Positions 15,940 through 24,242 are shown, counted from the first letter of the stretch. The stretch: DNA of 33,236 bases from Acidobacteriota bacterium (GCA_016201275.1 JACQDB010000151.1:1-33236), one strand, 5' to 3'. The notes: generated from the sequence alone by a model not told the origin. Translations and numbers: made by a program.

Positions 15940-16644
15940 TTAATTCGGATTGAAGCGATAACCGACCCAGGGTTCCGTGACGATGTATTTCGGATGTTGC
16001 GGATCGCTTTCGATTTTGCGCCGCAATTGATTGATGAAGACGCGCAGATATTCGGTCTGTTCGGACGATTCCCAACCCCACACGGCTTGCAGCAAAGCGC
16101 GATGGGTGACAACTTTTCCGGCATTCTTCACCAGATATTTCAGCACCTCAAACTCTTTCGGCGTCAACTTGATTTCGCGGCCTGCTGCGGTCACCAAGCG
16201 TTCATCCGAATTGATGGTCAAATCGCCGACCGTCATCACCGCCGCATTGGCCTCAAGCGGCGACAAGCGCCGCAGCACGGCGCGCAGGCGCGCCAGAAGT
16301 TCATCCATGCCAAAAGGCTTGGTTACATAATCGTCCGCACCTGCATCCAGAGCCGCTACTTTGTCGCGTTCCGAACCTTTGGCGGAAAGCACTATGATAG
16401 GCACTTGTGAAAATTCGCGCACCCGGCGACAGACTTCGAGGCCGCTGATTTCCGGCATCGCCAAATCCAGAATCAGCAGATCGGGCAACTCTTTGTGCAT
16501 TTCATCCAAGGCCTCTTGCCCGTTGGTCGCGGTACGCACTTCATAGCCGCGCGCCGGAAGACTGGCGCGCATGACTCTGAGCAGTTGCGGCTCGTCATCC
16601 ACCACCAGCACCAGAGGTTTTTTCGTGGTCGGCTGTATCGGCAT
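15940..16644 (-). CDS. kdpE: KdpE-like response regulator (OmpR/PhoB family)
   Basis: A 234-residue response regulator. The receiver domain (about 10-125) has the acidic pair Asp16/Asp17, the phosphorylation site Asp60 in LLILDLAMPE, Ser87 and Lys109 in DDYVTKPF. A winged-helix DNA-binding domain (about 135-232) ends 'YLRVFINQLRRKIESDPQHP' and YIVTEPWVGYRF, which is the KdpE-type version of the OmpR family. It receives phosphate from the kinase encoded just upstream in the same orientation, with an 88-base gap containing a strong hairpin. In E. coli, KdpE activates kdpFABC; no such genes are present here. The symbol is given on sequence resemblance, with the target inferred. Confidence 0.85.
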   Translation of the reverse strand: MPIQPTTKKPLVLVVDDEPQLLRVMRASLPARGYEVRTATNGQEALDEMHKELPDLLILDLAMPEISGLEVCRRVREFSQVPIIVLSAKGSERDKVAALDAGADDYVTKPFGMDELLARLRAVLRRLSPLEANAAVMTVGDLTINSDERLVTAAGREIKLTPKEFEVLKYLVKNAGKVVTHRALLQAVWGWESSEQTEYLRVFINQLRRKIESDPQHPKYIVTEPWVGYRFNPN

Positions 16645-16685
16645 AAAAATTTGTCGGTCTGAACTTCAACCTCTCTTCACCAACG

Positions 16686-16729
16686 AGGCGGAGTTATCTT
16701 TGCGAGGCTTGGCAAAGATAACTCCGCCT
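16686..16729 (-). repeat. 18-bp perfect hairpin between the kinase and regulator genes
   Basis: AGGCGGAGTTATCTTTGC (16686-16703) pairs perfectly with 16712-16729 around an 8-base loop. It begins 3 bases after the kinase stop codon. No T-run follows on the minus strand, so it may stabilise or attenuate the mRNA rather than end it. Confidence 0.7.
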
Positions 16730-16732
16730 TGC

Positions 16733-18331
16733 TCAATCTGTAGAGGAATCCATACGGCTTTCCAGCAATTCGCTCGCCTGCTCTTTCAAGTTAGCGGCTG
16801 CGGTCACGCGCTTTTGTTCAACCGGAATGGCACAGGCGAAGACCGCGCCTTTTCCTATGCTGTTCTCTGCCCAAATCCTGCCGCCGTGCGCTTCAATGAT
16901 ACCGCGAGCAATCGCCAAGCCCATGCCGGTTCCGTCTTTGCTTGATGTATGCCTTGATGACCCGCGATAGAATTTATCGAACACGCGATGCAGTTCGCCT
17001 ATGGCAATGCCTTGTCCTTCGTCGCTCACGCGAATCAGTAGCTGCTCATTTTCCAGAAGCGCCGCGATGGTGACGAGGCTATCATCCGGCGAATACTTGG
17101 CGGCATTCTCTACCAGATGATGCAGAGCTTCAGCCAGCAACAACGAATCCACTTTGACCAACGGCAAAGCCTCTTCCACTTCAACCTGCACGCGATGATG
17201 ACGCAAGGCCGGCGCGCCGCGTTCCAATACATTGGCGACGATCTCGGCAACGGCTTCCCATTGCGTCGTGATGCGTAGTTCTCCGGCTTCTATGCGCGCC
17301 ATCGCCAATAAATTCTGCACCAGTTTGGTCAACCGGTTCACCTCTTCGCTGATAATCGAATGAAACTCGCGCAACGCCGCTTTGTCCCAATCAATCTCTT
17401 CCTGCAACAGATTATCAACAGCGGCGCGCATTGCCGTAAGCGGGGTTCGCAAATCGTGCGACACCGAAGCCAGCAACGCCGATTTCAATTCATCGCTCTG
17501 GCGCAAGGCTTCAGCACGCGACACCTCCCGCAAAAATCTGGCGCGTTCCAACGCCAGCGCCACCATTCCGGCAAGCGCTTCGACGCTGCCGCGTTCCAGT
17601 ACGTCTGCCGCCAGCACCATCACGCCGGTCGTCCGCGCCCCGACTTTCAAGGGCGCATAGGCAACGTGATAATCGGCGGTGAATTCCGCTGTGCTGGTTT
17701 TAGGCTCCGCGTTTTTGCTGGCGGGAAAGATTTGCAACTCGCCGTCCTCGAAAGCCAGGGTGATTTCATTGAGCGCCGGTTTGAAAACCTCAATAAAATC
17801 GGCCTCCGCAGCGCTGGCGGCGCGTTGCCAGCGCTGTTCCAGCGGCAAAAAAATGGCGCAATAATCGAAATGAAAAATCTCCAGAACCTGACGAGCGAGC
17901 GCCGCGACCGCCGTTTCAAAATCCGGCGCGGCAATAATGGCGCGACTCAAGGCATAGAGTTTTACCACCTCTTCGCGGCGACCTTCCGCATCTCGCGCTC
18001 GCGCTCGCGCCGCCGCTGACAATTGACTGGTGATGACAGCGGTTACTAAAAAAGCAAACAGGGCAATCCAGTTCTGCGGGTCTTGAATGGTGAGCGTGCC
18101 GATGGGCGGCAAGAAAAAATAGTTGAAGCAAAAAACGCTGACCAGCGAAGTGAAAATTCCCACCGCAAGCCCGAAAGCCGAAGCCGTAATCAAGACGATC
18201 AGTAAAAAACTCAAAGCTACGGTGGTGCTGTTGACCTCATGAATGCCTAACCGGTAAACGGCGGTTACGGCGGCTATGCAGGTCAAAGCGACCAGGTAAT
18301 GCCAGAGGTTTTGCCGCGCCAAGATTTTCAT
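16733..18331 (-). CDS. KdpD-like sensor histidine kinase, short form
   Basis: A 532-residue membrane kinase. Residues about 10-110 form the four-helix DUF4118 membrane domain of KdpD, about 130-268 a GAF-like domain, and about 280-345 HisKA with the phospho-accepting His292 in SVSHDLRTPL. The ATPase domain follows, with HHLVENAAKYSPDD (N box), SDEGQGI, FDKFYRG and GTGMGLAI. It lacks the ~400-residue N-terminal KdpD sensor and UspA-like regions of the 890-residue E. coli enzyme, so it is a short KdpD. It should sense ion or envelope conditions and phosphorylate the KdpE-like partner. ATG 18331 has no good ribosome binding site; TACAAT lies just upstream on the minus strand. Confidence 0.87.
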   Translation of the reverse strand: MKILARQNLWHYLVALTCIAAVTAVYRLGIHEVNSTTVALSFLLIVLITASAFGLAVGIFTSLVSVFCFNYFFLPPIGTLTIQDPQNWIALFAFLVTAVITSQLSAAARARARDAEGRREEVVKLYALSRAIIAAPDFETAVAALARQVLEIFHFDYCAIFLPLEQRWQRAASAAEADFIEVFKPALNEITLAFEDGELQIFPASKNAEPKTSTAEFTADYHVAYAPLKVGARTTGVMVLAADVLERGSVEALAGMVALALERARFLREVSRAEALRQSDELKSALLASVSHDLRTPLTAMRAAVDNLLQEEIDWDKAALREFHSIISEEVNRLTKLVQNLLAMARIEAGELRITTQWEAVAEIVANVLERGAPALRHHRVQVEVEEALPLVKVDSLLLAEALHHLVENAAKYSPDDSLVTIAALLENEQLLIRVSDEGQGIAIGELHRVFDKFYRGSSRHTSSKDGTGMGLAIARGIIEAHGGRIWAENSIGKGAVFACAIPVEQKRVTAAANLKEQASELLESRMDSSTD

Positions 18332-18642
18332 GCGAACTCATTGTACAACGGTTTTTTCATCGGCGTCTTTGACAACAGAGGAGCCAATCATCTCAGACCG
18401 AAAAACCGAGCAGTGATTCGCAGGTTCTTGGCCTTTCGCTTGCCTTTTCGCCACCGTAAAACTCCGCAAGCAGCCTCGCTTCACCAAGCTTTTCATAGAG
18501 CGCTGTTTTACCTCGCCGGTCTTTACGAAAGTTTTATAAACATTTTATCTAATCCTTATGCGTCAGGAGCTAAGATATTTTTTACGCATACGGTCTCCAG
18601 CAAACGCGCTTGCGGGCTTTCAGGCCGTACCTAGGAACTGTC
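18332..18642. other. Divergent control region between kdpD-like gene and transport unit
   Basis: About 310 bases between two divergent units. The left half shows nothing definite besides a -10-like TACAAT just upstream of the kinase start, read on the minus strand. The right half, from about 18520, becomes AT-rich and holds the KdpE-like direct repeat and TAAGAT at 18571-18576. Confidence 0.5.
18533..18549 (+). promoter_or_regulatory. Candidate KdpE-type operator
   Basis: TTTATA (18533-18538), five bases, then TTTATC (18544-18549). From memory, the E. coli KdpE site in the kdpFABC promoter is two direct repeats, TTTATA and TTTACA, five bases apart. It lies 94 bases upstream of the small membrane-protein start and 22 bases upstream of a -10-like TAAGAT that has no good -35, which is compatible with activator dependence. 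AT-rich sequence raises the chance of a random match. Confidence 0.35.
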
Positions 18643-18789
18643 ATGTTTGTAATTTTTTTTGTCACAGTATGGCTCTTTTTTTTCTGGATGACCTACCGAA
18701 TGGATCAGCATGACGAAAGGCGACGACAGCAAAGAGCCAGAGACTTTGAGGCTGATGAAGAAAATAAGAAACTCAGATCCACACGGTGA
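18643..18789 (+). CDS. 48-residue single-pass membrane protein
   Basis: Translation from ATG 18643 gives MFVIFFVTVWLFFFWMTYRM followed by a charged tail (DQHDERRRQQRARDFEADEENKKLRSTR). One membrane helix spans about residues 2-18, and the positive tail should face the cytoplasm. AGGA lies 7 bases upstream, a proper ribosome binding site. It heads the unit with the zinc-ribbon protein and the permease. Its size and position are reminiscent of small transport subunits such as KdpF, but there is no sequence similarity I can claim. It is short enough for automated gene calling to miss. Confidence 0.6.
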   Translation: MFVIFFVTVWLFFFWMTYRMDQHDERRRQQRARDFEADEENKKLRSTR

Positions 18790-18840
18790 TGCGCTTATTG
18801 ATACGCAGCACCAACTGGAAGGAGCTTTGCCAGACCGATC

Positions 18841-19134
18841 ATGCTTTCAGTAGGCCGCGAATTTCATATCACTGACCAACTCATCATTTGTCTAAGCTGT
18901 AGATGGGAAGGTCACGGAGCAGAGCTTGCCACCGGACTGGTGCGCGTCCGGGAGCGCGCTTTTTCTGTTTATGCGTACCGCTGCCCTGCGTGCGCCAGCT
19001 TTGATCTTCAGCATCAAGGCAAGCTCTTGCTCTTTCGCTCACGCGCCGCAAGGTACGAACAAGAGCCAGAGACCCGTGCATCCACTGTAGCTCATGCGCG
19101 GCCCTTGCAAGGCAAAGGAAAAATTCGGCAATGA
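18841..19134 (+). CDS. Small zinc-ribbon protein coupled to the permease
   Basis: A 97-residue soluble protein. Two CxxC pairs, Cys17/Cys20 in CLSC and Cys48/Cys51 in CPAC, spaced 27 residues apart, form a probable zinc ribbon. The C-terminal part is Arg/Ala-rich and hydrophilic. The stop codon overlaps the permease start (ATGA at 19131-19134), so translation is coupled and the protein is likely to act with the permease. GGAAGGAG lies about 15 bases upstream of the ATG. The role could be metal sensing or assembly; no family was recognised. Confidence 0.75.
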   Translation: MLSVGREFHITDQLIICLSCRWEGHGAELATGLVRVRERAFSVYAYRCPACASFDLQHQGKLLLFRSRAARYEQEPETRASTVAHARPLQGKGKIRQ

Positions 19135-21509
19135 CGACAAAATCTCCCGAACGCATTAAAGTTGTGGTTGTCACTACAGTGATGTTGTCTTTCATCTCCT
19201 TCTGGCGTGCGGCGGCGATTGTCTTAAACGACCTCGGCTCGTCGGCCTATTACGTCGGCGGGATTGCCGAAAAAGCCATCGGGCGATCCGCGCCCTGGTT
19301 CATTCTCGGCGTCATGCTTTTCTCGTATGCGGTGCGTGCGGTTTATGTTGAATCCTGTGCCATGTTCACACGCGGCGGAGTCTATCGCGTCGTCAAAGAG
19401 GCTATGGGCGGCACCTTGGCGAAGCTTTCGGTCTCCGCTTTGATGTTCGATTATATTCTCACAGGGCCGATTTCTGGCGTCGCTGCGGGACAATACATAG
19501 TCGGTTTGGTTGCCACCACCCTAACTTATTTTGGACACTCTTGGAGTCCCTCTCCTTCGACCAAAAATCTCATCGCCGCTGGCCTCGCGGTGTTCATCAC
19601 CATCTATTTCTGGTGGCGCAATACCAAAGGCCTACACGAATCCTCAGACGACGCCATGAAGATTATGTATATTACGACCGTGATGGTTGTCCTATTGATC
19701 CTCTGGAGTGGTTTGACCATTGTCACCCAACCCGATAAACATCGTTTGCCGCCAGCGCCGACGCCGCAAAATTTATCCTTCGATAAGGACGCGGTTGGCT
19801 GGTTGCCAGACCTTGCGCCGGGTTCTTTGCAGACACGCCCCTCGGCAGCGGCGGACGCCGCAGCAGATGCAGCGGCAGCGGCGTTGCCGGAACCGCGTTT
19901 GGGGCTCGTGCCGAACGCAGGAGCCTTGTTGGGACTAATTGGTATTCTGATCGCTTTTGGACACTCGTTTCTAGCGATGTCGGGCGAGGAATCCTTAGCC
20001 CAGGTCAATCGCGAACTCGAATCCCCGAAGCACAAAAATCTGATGCGCGCTGGCATGGTGATTTTTATTTATTCGCTGTTGTTCACCTCGCTCGTCTCTT
20101 TCTTTGCTTACGCCATCATTCCCGATGGTACGCGACCGCAGTATTTCGATAATATGATCAGTGGCATTGCCATGAACCTGATTGGTCCTGTGACCTTGAA
20201 ACTCTTCTTCCAAGCCTTCATCGTAATCGTCGGCTTCCTCATGCTTGCAGGTGCTATCAACACCTCTATTATTGGTGCCAACGGCGTTCTCAATCGGGTC
20301 AGCGAAGACGGAGTGTTGACCGATTGGTTCCGCGCCCCTCATAAAAAATACGGCACGACTTTTCGCATGATCAATCTGATTGCGCTCTTGCAACTGGTCG
20401 CCATTATCGGCTCGCGTGGCGAGGTCACGGTACTCGGAGAAGCCTATGCCTTTGGCGTTATCTGGTCATTTGCGTTCAAAGGCTTGGCGATGCTGGTGCT
20501 GCGCTTCAAAGACAAATCGCACCGCGAGTGGAAAGTGCCGTTTAACCTCAACCTCGGCAGCAATGAAATCCCTTTAGGGTTGGGAGCGATTGCGGCGATC
20601 CTCTTCTCGATAGCCGCAATCAACTTAATCACCAAAGAGGTGGCGACCATTAGCGGCGTCCTTTTCACCTTCGTCTTCTTCGTCCTCTTTGTGGTTTCCG
20701 AACGCCTCAATCAGCGCAAATTGAATCAGTCCATCGCGGCTTTGGATCAGTTCAAACTCGAATACGAACAGGATGTGAATCTTGAAACGGTACACACCAG
20801 GCCGGGCAATGTGTTGGTTGCGGCGCGTGATTACAACACGCTCGCCCATCTTGATTTCGTGTTGCAGCACACCGACACCGAGCAACAGGACATCGTGGTA
20901 ATGACCGTGAGATTGGTACAAGGCCCCGATACCGGCAACCGGGATTTGTATGATGTGAACCTGTTTACCGAATATGAGCAAAGGTTGTTCACGCGGGTTG
21001 TGGCGCTGGCGGAAAAGCAAGGCAAGTCGGTTGACTTGGTCGTGGTTCCTTCCAACAATATCTTCGATGCCATTGCCCAGACCGCCCAGCGTTTAGACTC
21101 GGCGGAAATCGTCGCCGGACAATCGGCGAAGTTGAGCGCCCAGGAGCAGGAACACGAATTAGGCAAAGCGTGGGAGCGCCTGCCCGAACCCTCGCGTCGC
21201 CAGGTATGTTTGCAAATTATCCAACCCGATTATCAAGGCCGCAGCGTCTATCTTGGGGCACACGCCCCAAGACTGTCTGAAGAGGATATCGGGTTAATCC
21301 ATGACCTCTGGCTTGAAGTGACCCGGATTCCGGCCCGCCATAAAATTCATCATCGCGATGTCGTGCGCGTTGCGCTCAATCGGTTGCGGCGGGATTTGCA
21401 CGGGCAGTCCGATGTGATGCTTGATTTTTATAAGATCGAACACGAAAACAAGATGGAGCGCGCCCTCGCTCCGTCCGCTACGGACAGCGTTCCTGCTGAC
21501 CGCAAATAA
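19131..21509 (+). CDS. APC-superfamily permease with C-terminal UspA-like domain
   Basis: A 792-residue transporter. The first ~530 residues hold about 12 membrane helices, with APC-type features: FTRGGVYRVVKEAMGG (79-94) and FDYILT (Asp107, Thr111), where related cation carriers such as KimA keep an Asp and Thr. An Ala/Asp-rich linker (around 232-250) lies in a loop. Residues about 560-720 form a cytoplasmic UspA-like domain (NVLVAARDYNTLAHLDFVL, then VDLVVVPSNNIFDAIAQTAQRL). This domain layout resembles KimA-type potassium symporters, but amino-acid transport is also possible. It is last in a unit facing KdpDE and overlaps the zinc-ribbon gene by 4 bases. Confidence 0.85.
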   Translation: MTTKSPERIKVVVVTTVMLSFISFWRAAAIVLNDLGSSAYYVGGIAEKAIGRSAPWFILGVMLFSYAVRAVYVESCAMFTRGGVYRVVKEAMGGTLAKLSVSALMFDYILTGPISGVAAGQYIVGLVATTLTYFGHSWSPSPSTKNLIAAGLAVFITIYFWWRNTKGLHESSDDAMKIMYITTVMVVLLILWSGLTIVTQPDKHRLPPAPTPQNLSFDKDAVGWLPDLAPGSLQTRPSAAADAAADAAAAALPEPRLGLVPNAGALLGLIGILIAFGHSFLAMSGEESLAQVNRELESPKHKNLMRAGMVIFIYSLLFTSLVSFFAYAIIPDGTRPQYFDNMISGIAMNLIGPVTLKLFFQAFIVIVGFLMLAGAINTSIIGANGVLNRVSEDGVLTDWFRAPHKKYGTTFRMINLIALLQLVAIIGSRGEVTVLGEAYAFGVIWSFAFKGLAMLVLRFKDKSHREWKVPFNLNLGSNEIPLGLGAIAAILFSIAAINLITKEVATISGVLFTFVFFVLFVVSERLNQRKLNQSIAALDQFKLEYEQDVNLETVHTRPGNVLVAARDYNTLAHLDFVLQHTDTEQQDIVVMTVRLVQGPDTGNRDLYDVNLFTEYEQRLFTRVVALAEKQGKSVDLVVVPSNNIFDAIAQTAQRLDSAEIVAGQSAKLSAQEQEHELGKAWERLPEPSRRQVCLQIIQPDYQGRSVYLGAHAPRLSEEDIGLIHDLWLEVTRIPARHKIHHRDVVRVALNRLRRDLHGQSDVMLDFYKIEHENKMERALAPSATDSVPADRK

Positions 21510-21875
21510 TTTTTTGAACAACTACTGATGACTTCGCATACGTTTGCGAATCAGTCCTCTCCGTCACCATGCGGAAATCGTTTGCTCGTTTACGCTGAAG
21601 CGACAGCCTTTTTTCCTTTAAGACAGCTTCTCCTTGAAATAAGGAAAAACGGGTTTGGGTTTCCGCTTGCTGAGGCAACGCCAAACGGCTTTTTCTTGCC
21701 TTCCCTCAATCCTCGAGGTCTGGTCAACCGACCGATGTAGCCACAGCGCAAGGGTGCAGAAGGAAAATGTCAAAAAATCGTTAGGCGTGCGCGCCCTCGC
21801 ATGATTAAATTAGCGAGGCAACCGGCGCGCCGGTTGGCCTGATGAAATCAAACTGAAAAAGCGAGTTCCTGGCGC
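21510..21875. other. Spacer after the permease gene
   Basis: About 365 bases. A loose inverted repeat (TTTTTCCTT near 21612 with AAGGAAAAA near 21642) could end the permease transcript. A perfect 18-base palindrome is at 21819-21836. No gene is supported. Confidence 0.4.
21819..21836. promoter_or_regulatory. Perfect 18-bp palindrome, possible operator
   Basis: CAACCGGCGCGCCGGTTG reads the same on both strands and has no central loop, which is better suited to a dimeric protein than to an RNA hairpin. It lies 40 bases upstream of the gene at 21876. No cognate regulator is recognised nearby. Confidence 0.4.
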
Positions 21876-22310
21876 ATGAGCCGTGACGACGTATTGGAAA
21901 AACTGAAAAGCATAGACACCCCCGACGATCACGAAACCTTTTTGCGGTCGCAATGGAAAGACTTTGCGGCCTTTGCCTGGACTAACTTTTTACAACACGG
22001 GCGCGGCGCGATTGTGGTGGATTTAAAGCACGCTGCATTTGAAAAATCGGGTTTGCAGATGCCCGCTTATTATGTTGCCGAAGGCAGCGAAAAGTTGCGC
22101 CAGCACGGCGGCTGGCCGAACGCCGAGATTGTCCAAGCGGTCAACGATTATGACCCCGAACTGGATGTTGTGTTTCTGGTGTGGCGCGTGAATGATGACA
22201 TCATTCATTATGTAGCGACCGATGACCTGACGCCGCCCAAAGCTTACGCGGCCAAGCAGCGCAAGCCGCGAAAGAAATCAGCAAAGCATTTTTTCAAAGG
22301 AGATTTTTGA
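21876..22310 (+). CDS. Conserved-looking hypothetical protein, 144 residues
   Basis: A soluble 144-residue protein without signal peptide or membrane segment. Its regular alternation of helices and strands suggests a folded domain: VLEKLKSIDTPDDHETFLRSQ, AIVVDLKHAAF, LDVVFLVWRVNDDIIHYV. The end is basic (KQRKPRKKSAKHFFKGDF). No ribosome binding site is evident before ATG 21876. The next gene starts immediately at the stop codon, with its Shine-Dalgarno sequence inside this gene, so the two are an operon. I do not recognise the family. Confidence 0.65.
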   Translation: MSRDDVLEKLKSIDTPDDHETFLRSQWKDFAAFAWTNFLQHGRGAIVVDLKHAAFEKSGLQMPAYYVAEGSEKLRQHGGWPNAEIVQAVNDYDPELDVVFLVWRVNDDIIHYVATDDLTPPKAYAAKQRKPRKKSAKHFFKGDF

Positions 22311-22538
22311 TTGTACATCGTAGCTTCGTTCGTAGGATTTCTGGCGGGCTTAGTCAGTTGGTTTGTCGGTAATTATCTGGTCGCGCAGTTTATTTACTGG
22401 GGCAGCAATCGTCAGCCGCACCCAATGCGTGAAAACGTATTGAAGGCGTATGAATTGTTGCTCTGTAGCCTCGTCTTCATCATCAGCGCGACGCTTCTTT
22501 ATGTTGTCGCTCGCGCTTTGTGGCCTGACCCTGCATAG
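22311..22538 (+). CDS. Small two-helix membrane protein (TTG start)
   Basis: A 75-residue membrane protein with helices at about residues 2-28 and 48-68 joined by a polar loop (GSNRQPHPMRENVLKAYE). TTG 22311 is preceded by AAAGGAG 7-8 bases upstream, within the end of the preceding gene, and follows its stop codon with no gap. This supports translational coupling. Function unknown. A 13-base direct repeat (22513-22525, 22542-22554) spans its stop. Confidence 0.6.
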   Translation: MYIVASFVGFLAGLVSWFVGNYLVAQFIYWGSNRQPHPMRENVLKAYELLLCSLVFIISATLLYVVARALWPDPA

Positions 22539-22554
22539 CTTGCGCTTTGTGGCC
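22513..22554 (+). repeat. 13-bp direct repeat across a gene end
   Basis: GCGCTTTGTGGCC occurs at 22513-22525 and again at 22542-22554, a spacing of 29 bases, with the TAG stop of the small membrane gene (22536-22538) between the copies. It looks like a small local duplication. Confidence 0.6.
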
Positions 22555-22946
22555 CAAACCCTTTTACTGCCGTGCTACTTTTTCCTCGCGCATCATTTGA
22601 TACGCTTTCAAAGGCGCTTCAACATCTCCCGCCTGCGACCGCCTTACTACAAATGTAGTCCGCGTTAAGGTACGTCTGGGCGGGAATAATCATATAAGCC
22701 AGTCACGAGTTAGAGGCTGTCAAAACTTGGGTCGGAGTTTCACTTGCCATCAAATCCCGTTGATAAGCGGGAACGCTGCACTGCGCTGCTGTCGGTCTCT
22801 TGAGCCGTTCGATAGCGGCGCGCTCGCTCTCGCCATCACCTCTGCAAACCCTACTCAATAGAAGTCCACCGCAGCGCTTGCTTTGCGACTCTAGCGCCTT
22901 TATGTTTAGTGGCGCTACCTGGTCAAAGAAAGGTTCGGCCAATTCT
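22539..22946. other. Spacer before the PLP enzyme gene
   Basis: About 400 bases. The frame of the PLP enzyme stays open upstream to 22800 but reads as low-quality Ser/Arg-rich sequence. The minus strand is open from 22942 to 22703 with no recognisable family. I see no clear promoter. Confidence 0.35.
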
Positions 22947-24149
22947 ATGAACGCTGCCTCTACATTTTCGCCGGTGATGAAGGAGCTGATGGTCGAAGAT
23001 TATCGCATCGCCGAAATCAATAACGTCTTAACTCCGGCGCTGGCGATTTATCCGACAATCGTTGACGCCAATATCCGCGCCACCCTGCGCCTGTTAAACG
23101 GCGAGGCCAATCGCTGGCGGCCTCATGTGAAAACCGCCAAACTGCAATATGTGATGCGCCAATTGGTGGCGCAGGGCGTGATGAATTTCAAATGCTCGAC
23201 TGCGCTGGAACTCAAGACAGTCTGCGAAACCGGCGCTCAGGATGTGTTGCTGGCTTACCCTGTGGTCGGCGCAAATGCGCGGCGCGTGCGTGAAGTCGCA
23301 GCGGCTTTCGCGTCAACTCGCGTCTCCGTTTTGGTAGAAACACCAGCACAGATAGCCGCCTGGAAAGGTAGTAAAATTGGCCTGTTTATTGATGTCAACA
23401 CCGGCATGAATCGCACAGGCATTGAACCACATCGCTTTGCCGAAATCGTCGAACTGGCACAAATGATTCTTGCATCGGGCTTGGAATTTCGCGGCCTGCA
23501 TTATTATGACGGGCATCTCGCCGGTGTCCTCGATATGCCGGAGCGCGAACGACTGGCGCATCAAGGCTACGAGCAGTTGATGGAACTGGTCGCCGCTTGT
23601 GAACAAGCCCAAGTCGCCATTGGTGAAATCATCACCGCAGGCACTCCGGCTTTTCCTTGTTCCTTGTCCTTCACACCGTTTGCAGACGCCGCGTTCATTC
23701 ACCGTATATCGCCGGGGACGGTGGTGTATGGCGATTGCACCAGTCTCGTTCAATTGTCCGAAGAGTACGGCTATCGGCCTGCGGCGGTGGTGATTTCGAC
23801 CGTCGTTTCGCATCCGACGGCCCATCGTTTCACTTGCGATGCGGGACACAAAACGGTGTCGGCGGACGCAGGCATTCCCAATTGCTTTGCGCTCGGTCAC
23901 CCGGAGTTGCTGCCGCAACATCCCAGCGAAGAACATTTGCCAATGGAAATTTCGGCAAGCGCCGATTCCTCGTCAACGCTGCCCGTCATCGGCGACACGC
24001 TATATTTAGTGCCGAAGCACATATGCCCAACGGTAAACAATTTCGATCACGCTTTGATTATTGAAGACGGGCGCATCATCAGCGTCGAGCGCGTCACCGC
24101 CAGAGGCCGCGAACATCCTGTCCTTGAATCAGCAAACATCAAGTCATGA
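22947..24149 (+). CDS. D-threonine aldolase/D-serine dehydratase-like PLP enzyme
   Basis: A fold-type III PLP enzyme of about 400 residues, related to alanine racemase N-terminal domains and the DSD1/D-threonine aldolase group. Lys62 in RPHVKTAKLQ is the expected PLP lysine. Other features are IGLFIDVNTGMNRTGIEP, LHYYDGHL, EIITAGTPAFPC and SPGTVVYGD. The C-terminal domain ends with PKHICPTVNNFDHA, where the His and Cys match metal ligands of D-serine dehydratase and D-threonine aldolase. The reaction is probably on D-amino or beta-hydroxy-amino acids; the substrate is not predictable. ATG 22947 is preferred (AAAGG about 13 bases upstream), with ATG 22977 as an alternative and an upstream open frame from 22800 considered non-coding. 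It ends in a shared terminator. Confidence 0.85.
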   Translation: MNAASTFSPVMKELMVEDYRIAEINNVLTPALAIYPTIVDANIRATLRLLNGEANRWRPHVKTAKLQYVMRQLVAQGVMNFKCSTALELKTVCETGAQDVLLAYPVVGANARRVREVAAAFASTRVSVLVETPAQIAAWKGSKIGLFIDVNTGMNRTGIEPHRFAEIVELAQMILASGLEFRGLHYYDGHLAGVLDMPERERLAHQGYEQLMELVAACEQAQVAIGEIITAGTPAFPCSLSFTPFADAAFIHRISPGTVVYGDCTSLVQLSEEYGYRPAAVVISTVVSHPTAHRFTCDAGHKTVSADAGIPNCFALGHPELLPQHPSEEHLPMEISASADSSSTLPVIGDTLYLVPKHICPTVNNFDHALIIEDGRIISVERVTARGREHPVLESANIKS

Positions 24150-24198
24150 AAAAAGCAGCGTCGGCAATTGATTTCTGCCGACGCTGCTTTTTTCATGA
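24144..24198. terminator. 23-bp bidirectional terminator
   Basis: A perfect 23-base-pair inverted repeat (24144-24166 and 24176-24198, 9-base loop) with six A/T pairs at its base works in both directions. It separates the convergent PLP-enzyme and TPR-protein genes. The stop codon of the former lies inside the left arm. Confidence 0.85.
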
Positions 24199-24242
24199 TT
24201 GCTTGGGCGAATCCGCGACGCCTTTTACAAAATCATCTTTTC

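Noticed and set aside
21528-21740. 70-codon plus-strand frame after the permease
   Set aside because: Composition is not protein-like, there is no ribosome binding site, and it runs through a possible terminator.
22703-22942. 79-codon minus-strand open frame upstream of the PLP enzyme
   Set aside because: It has no family resemblance I can name and no clear ribosome binding site. It may be a remnant, but the evidence is too thin to call.
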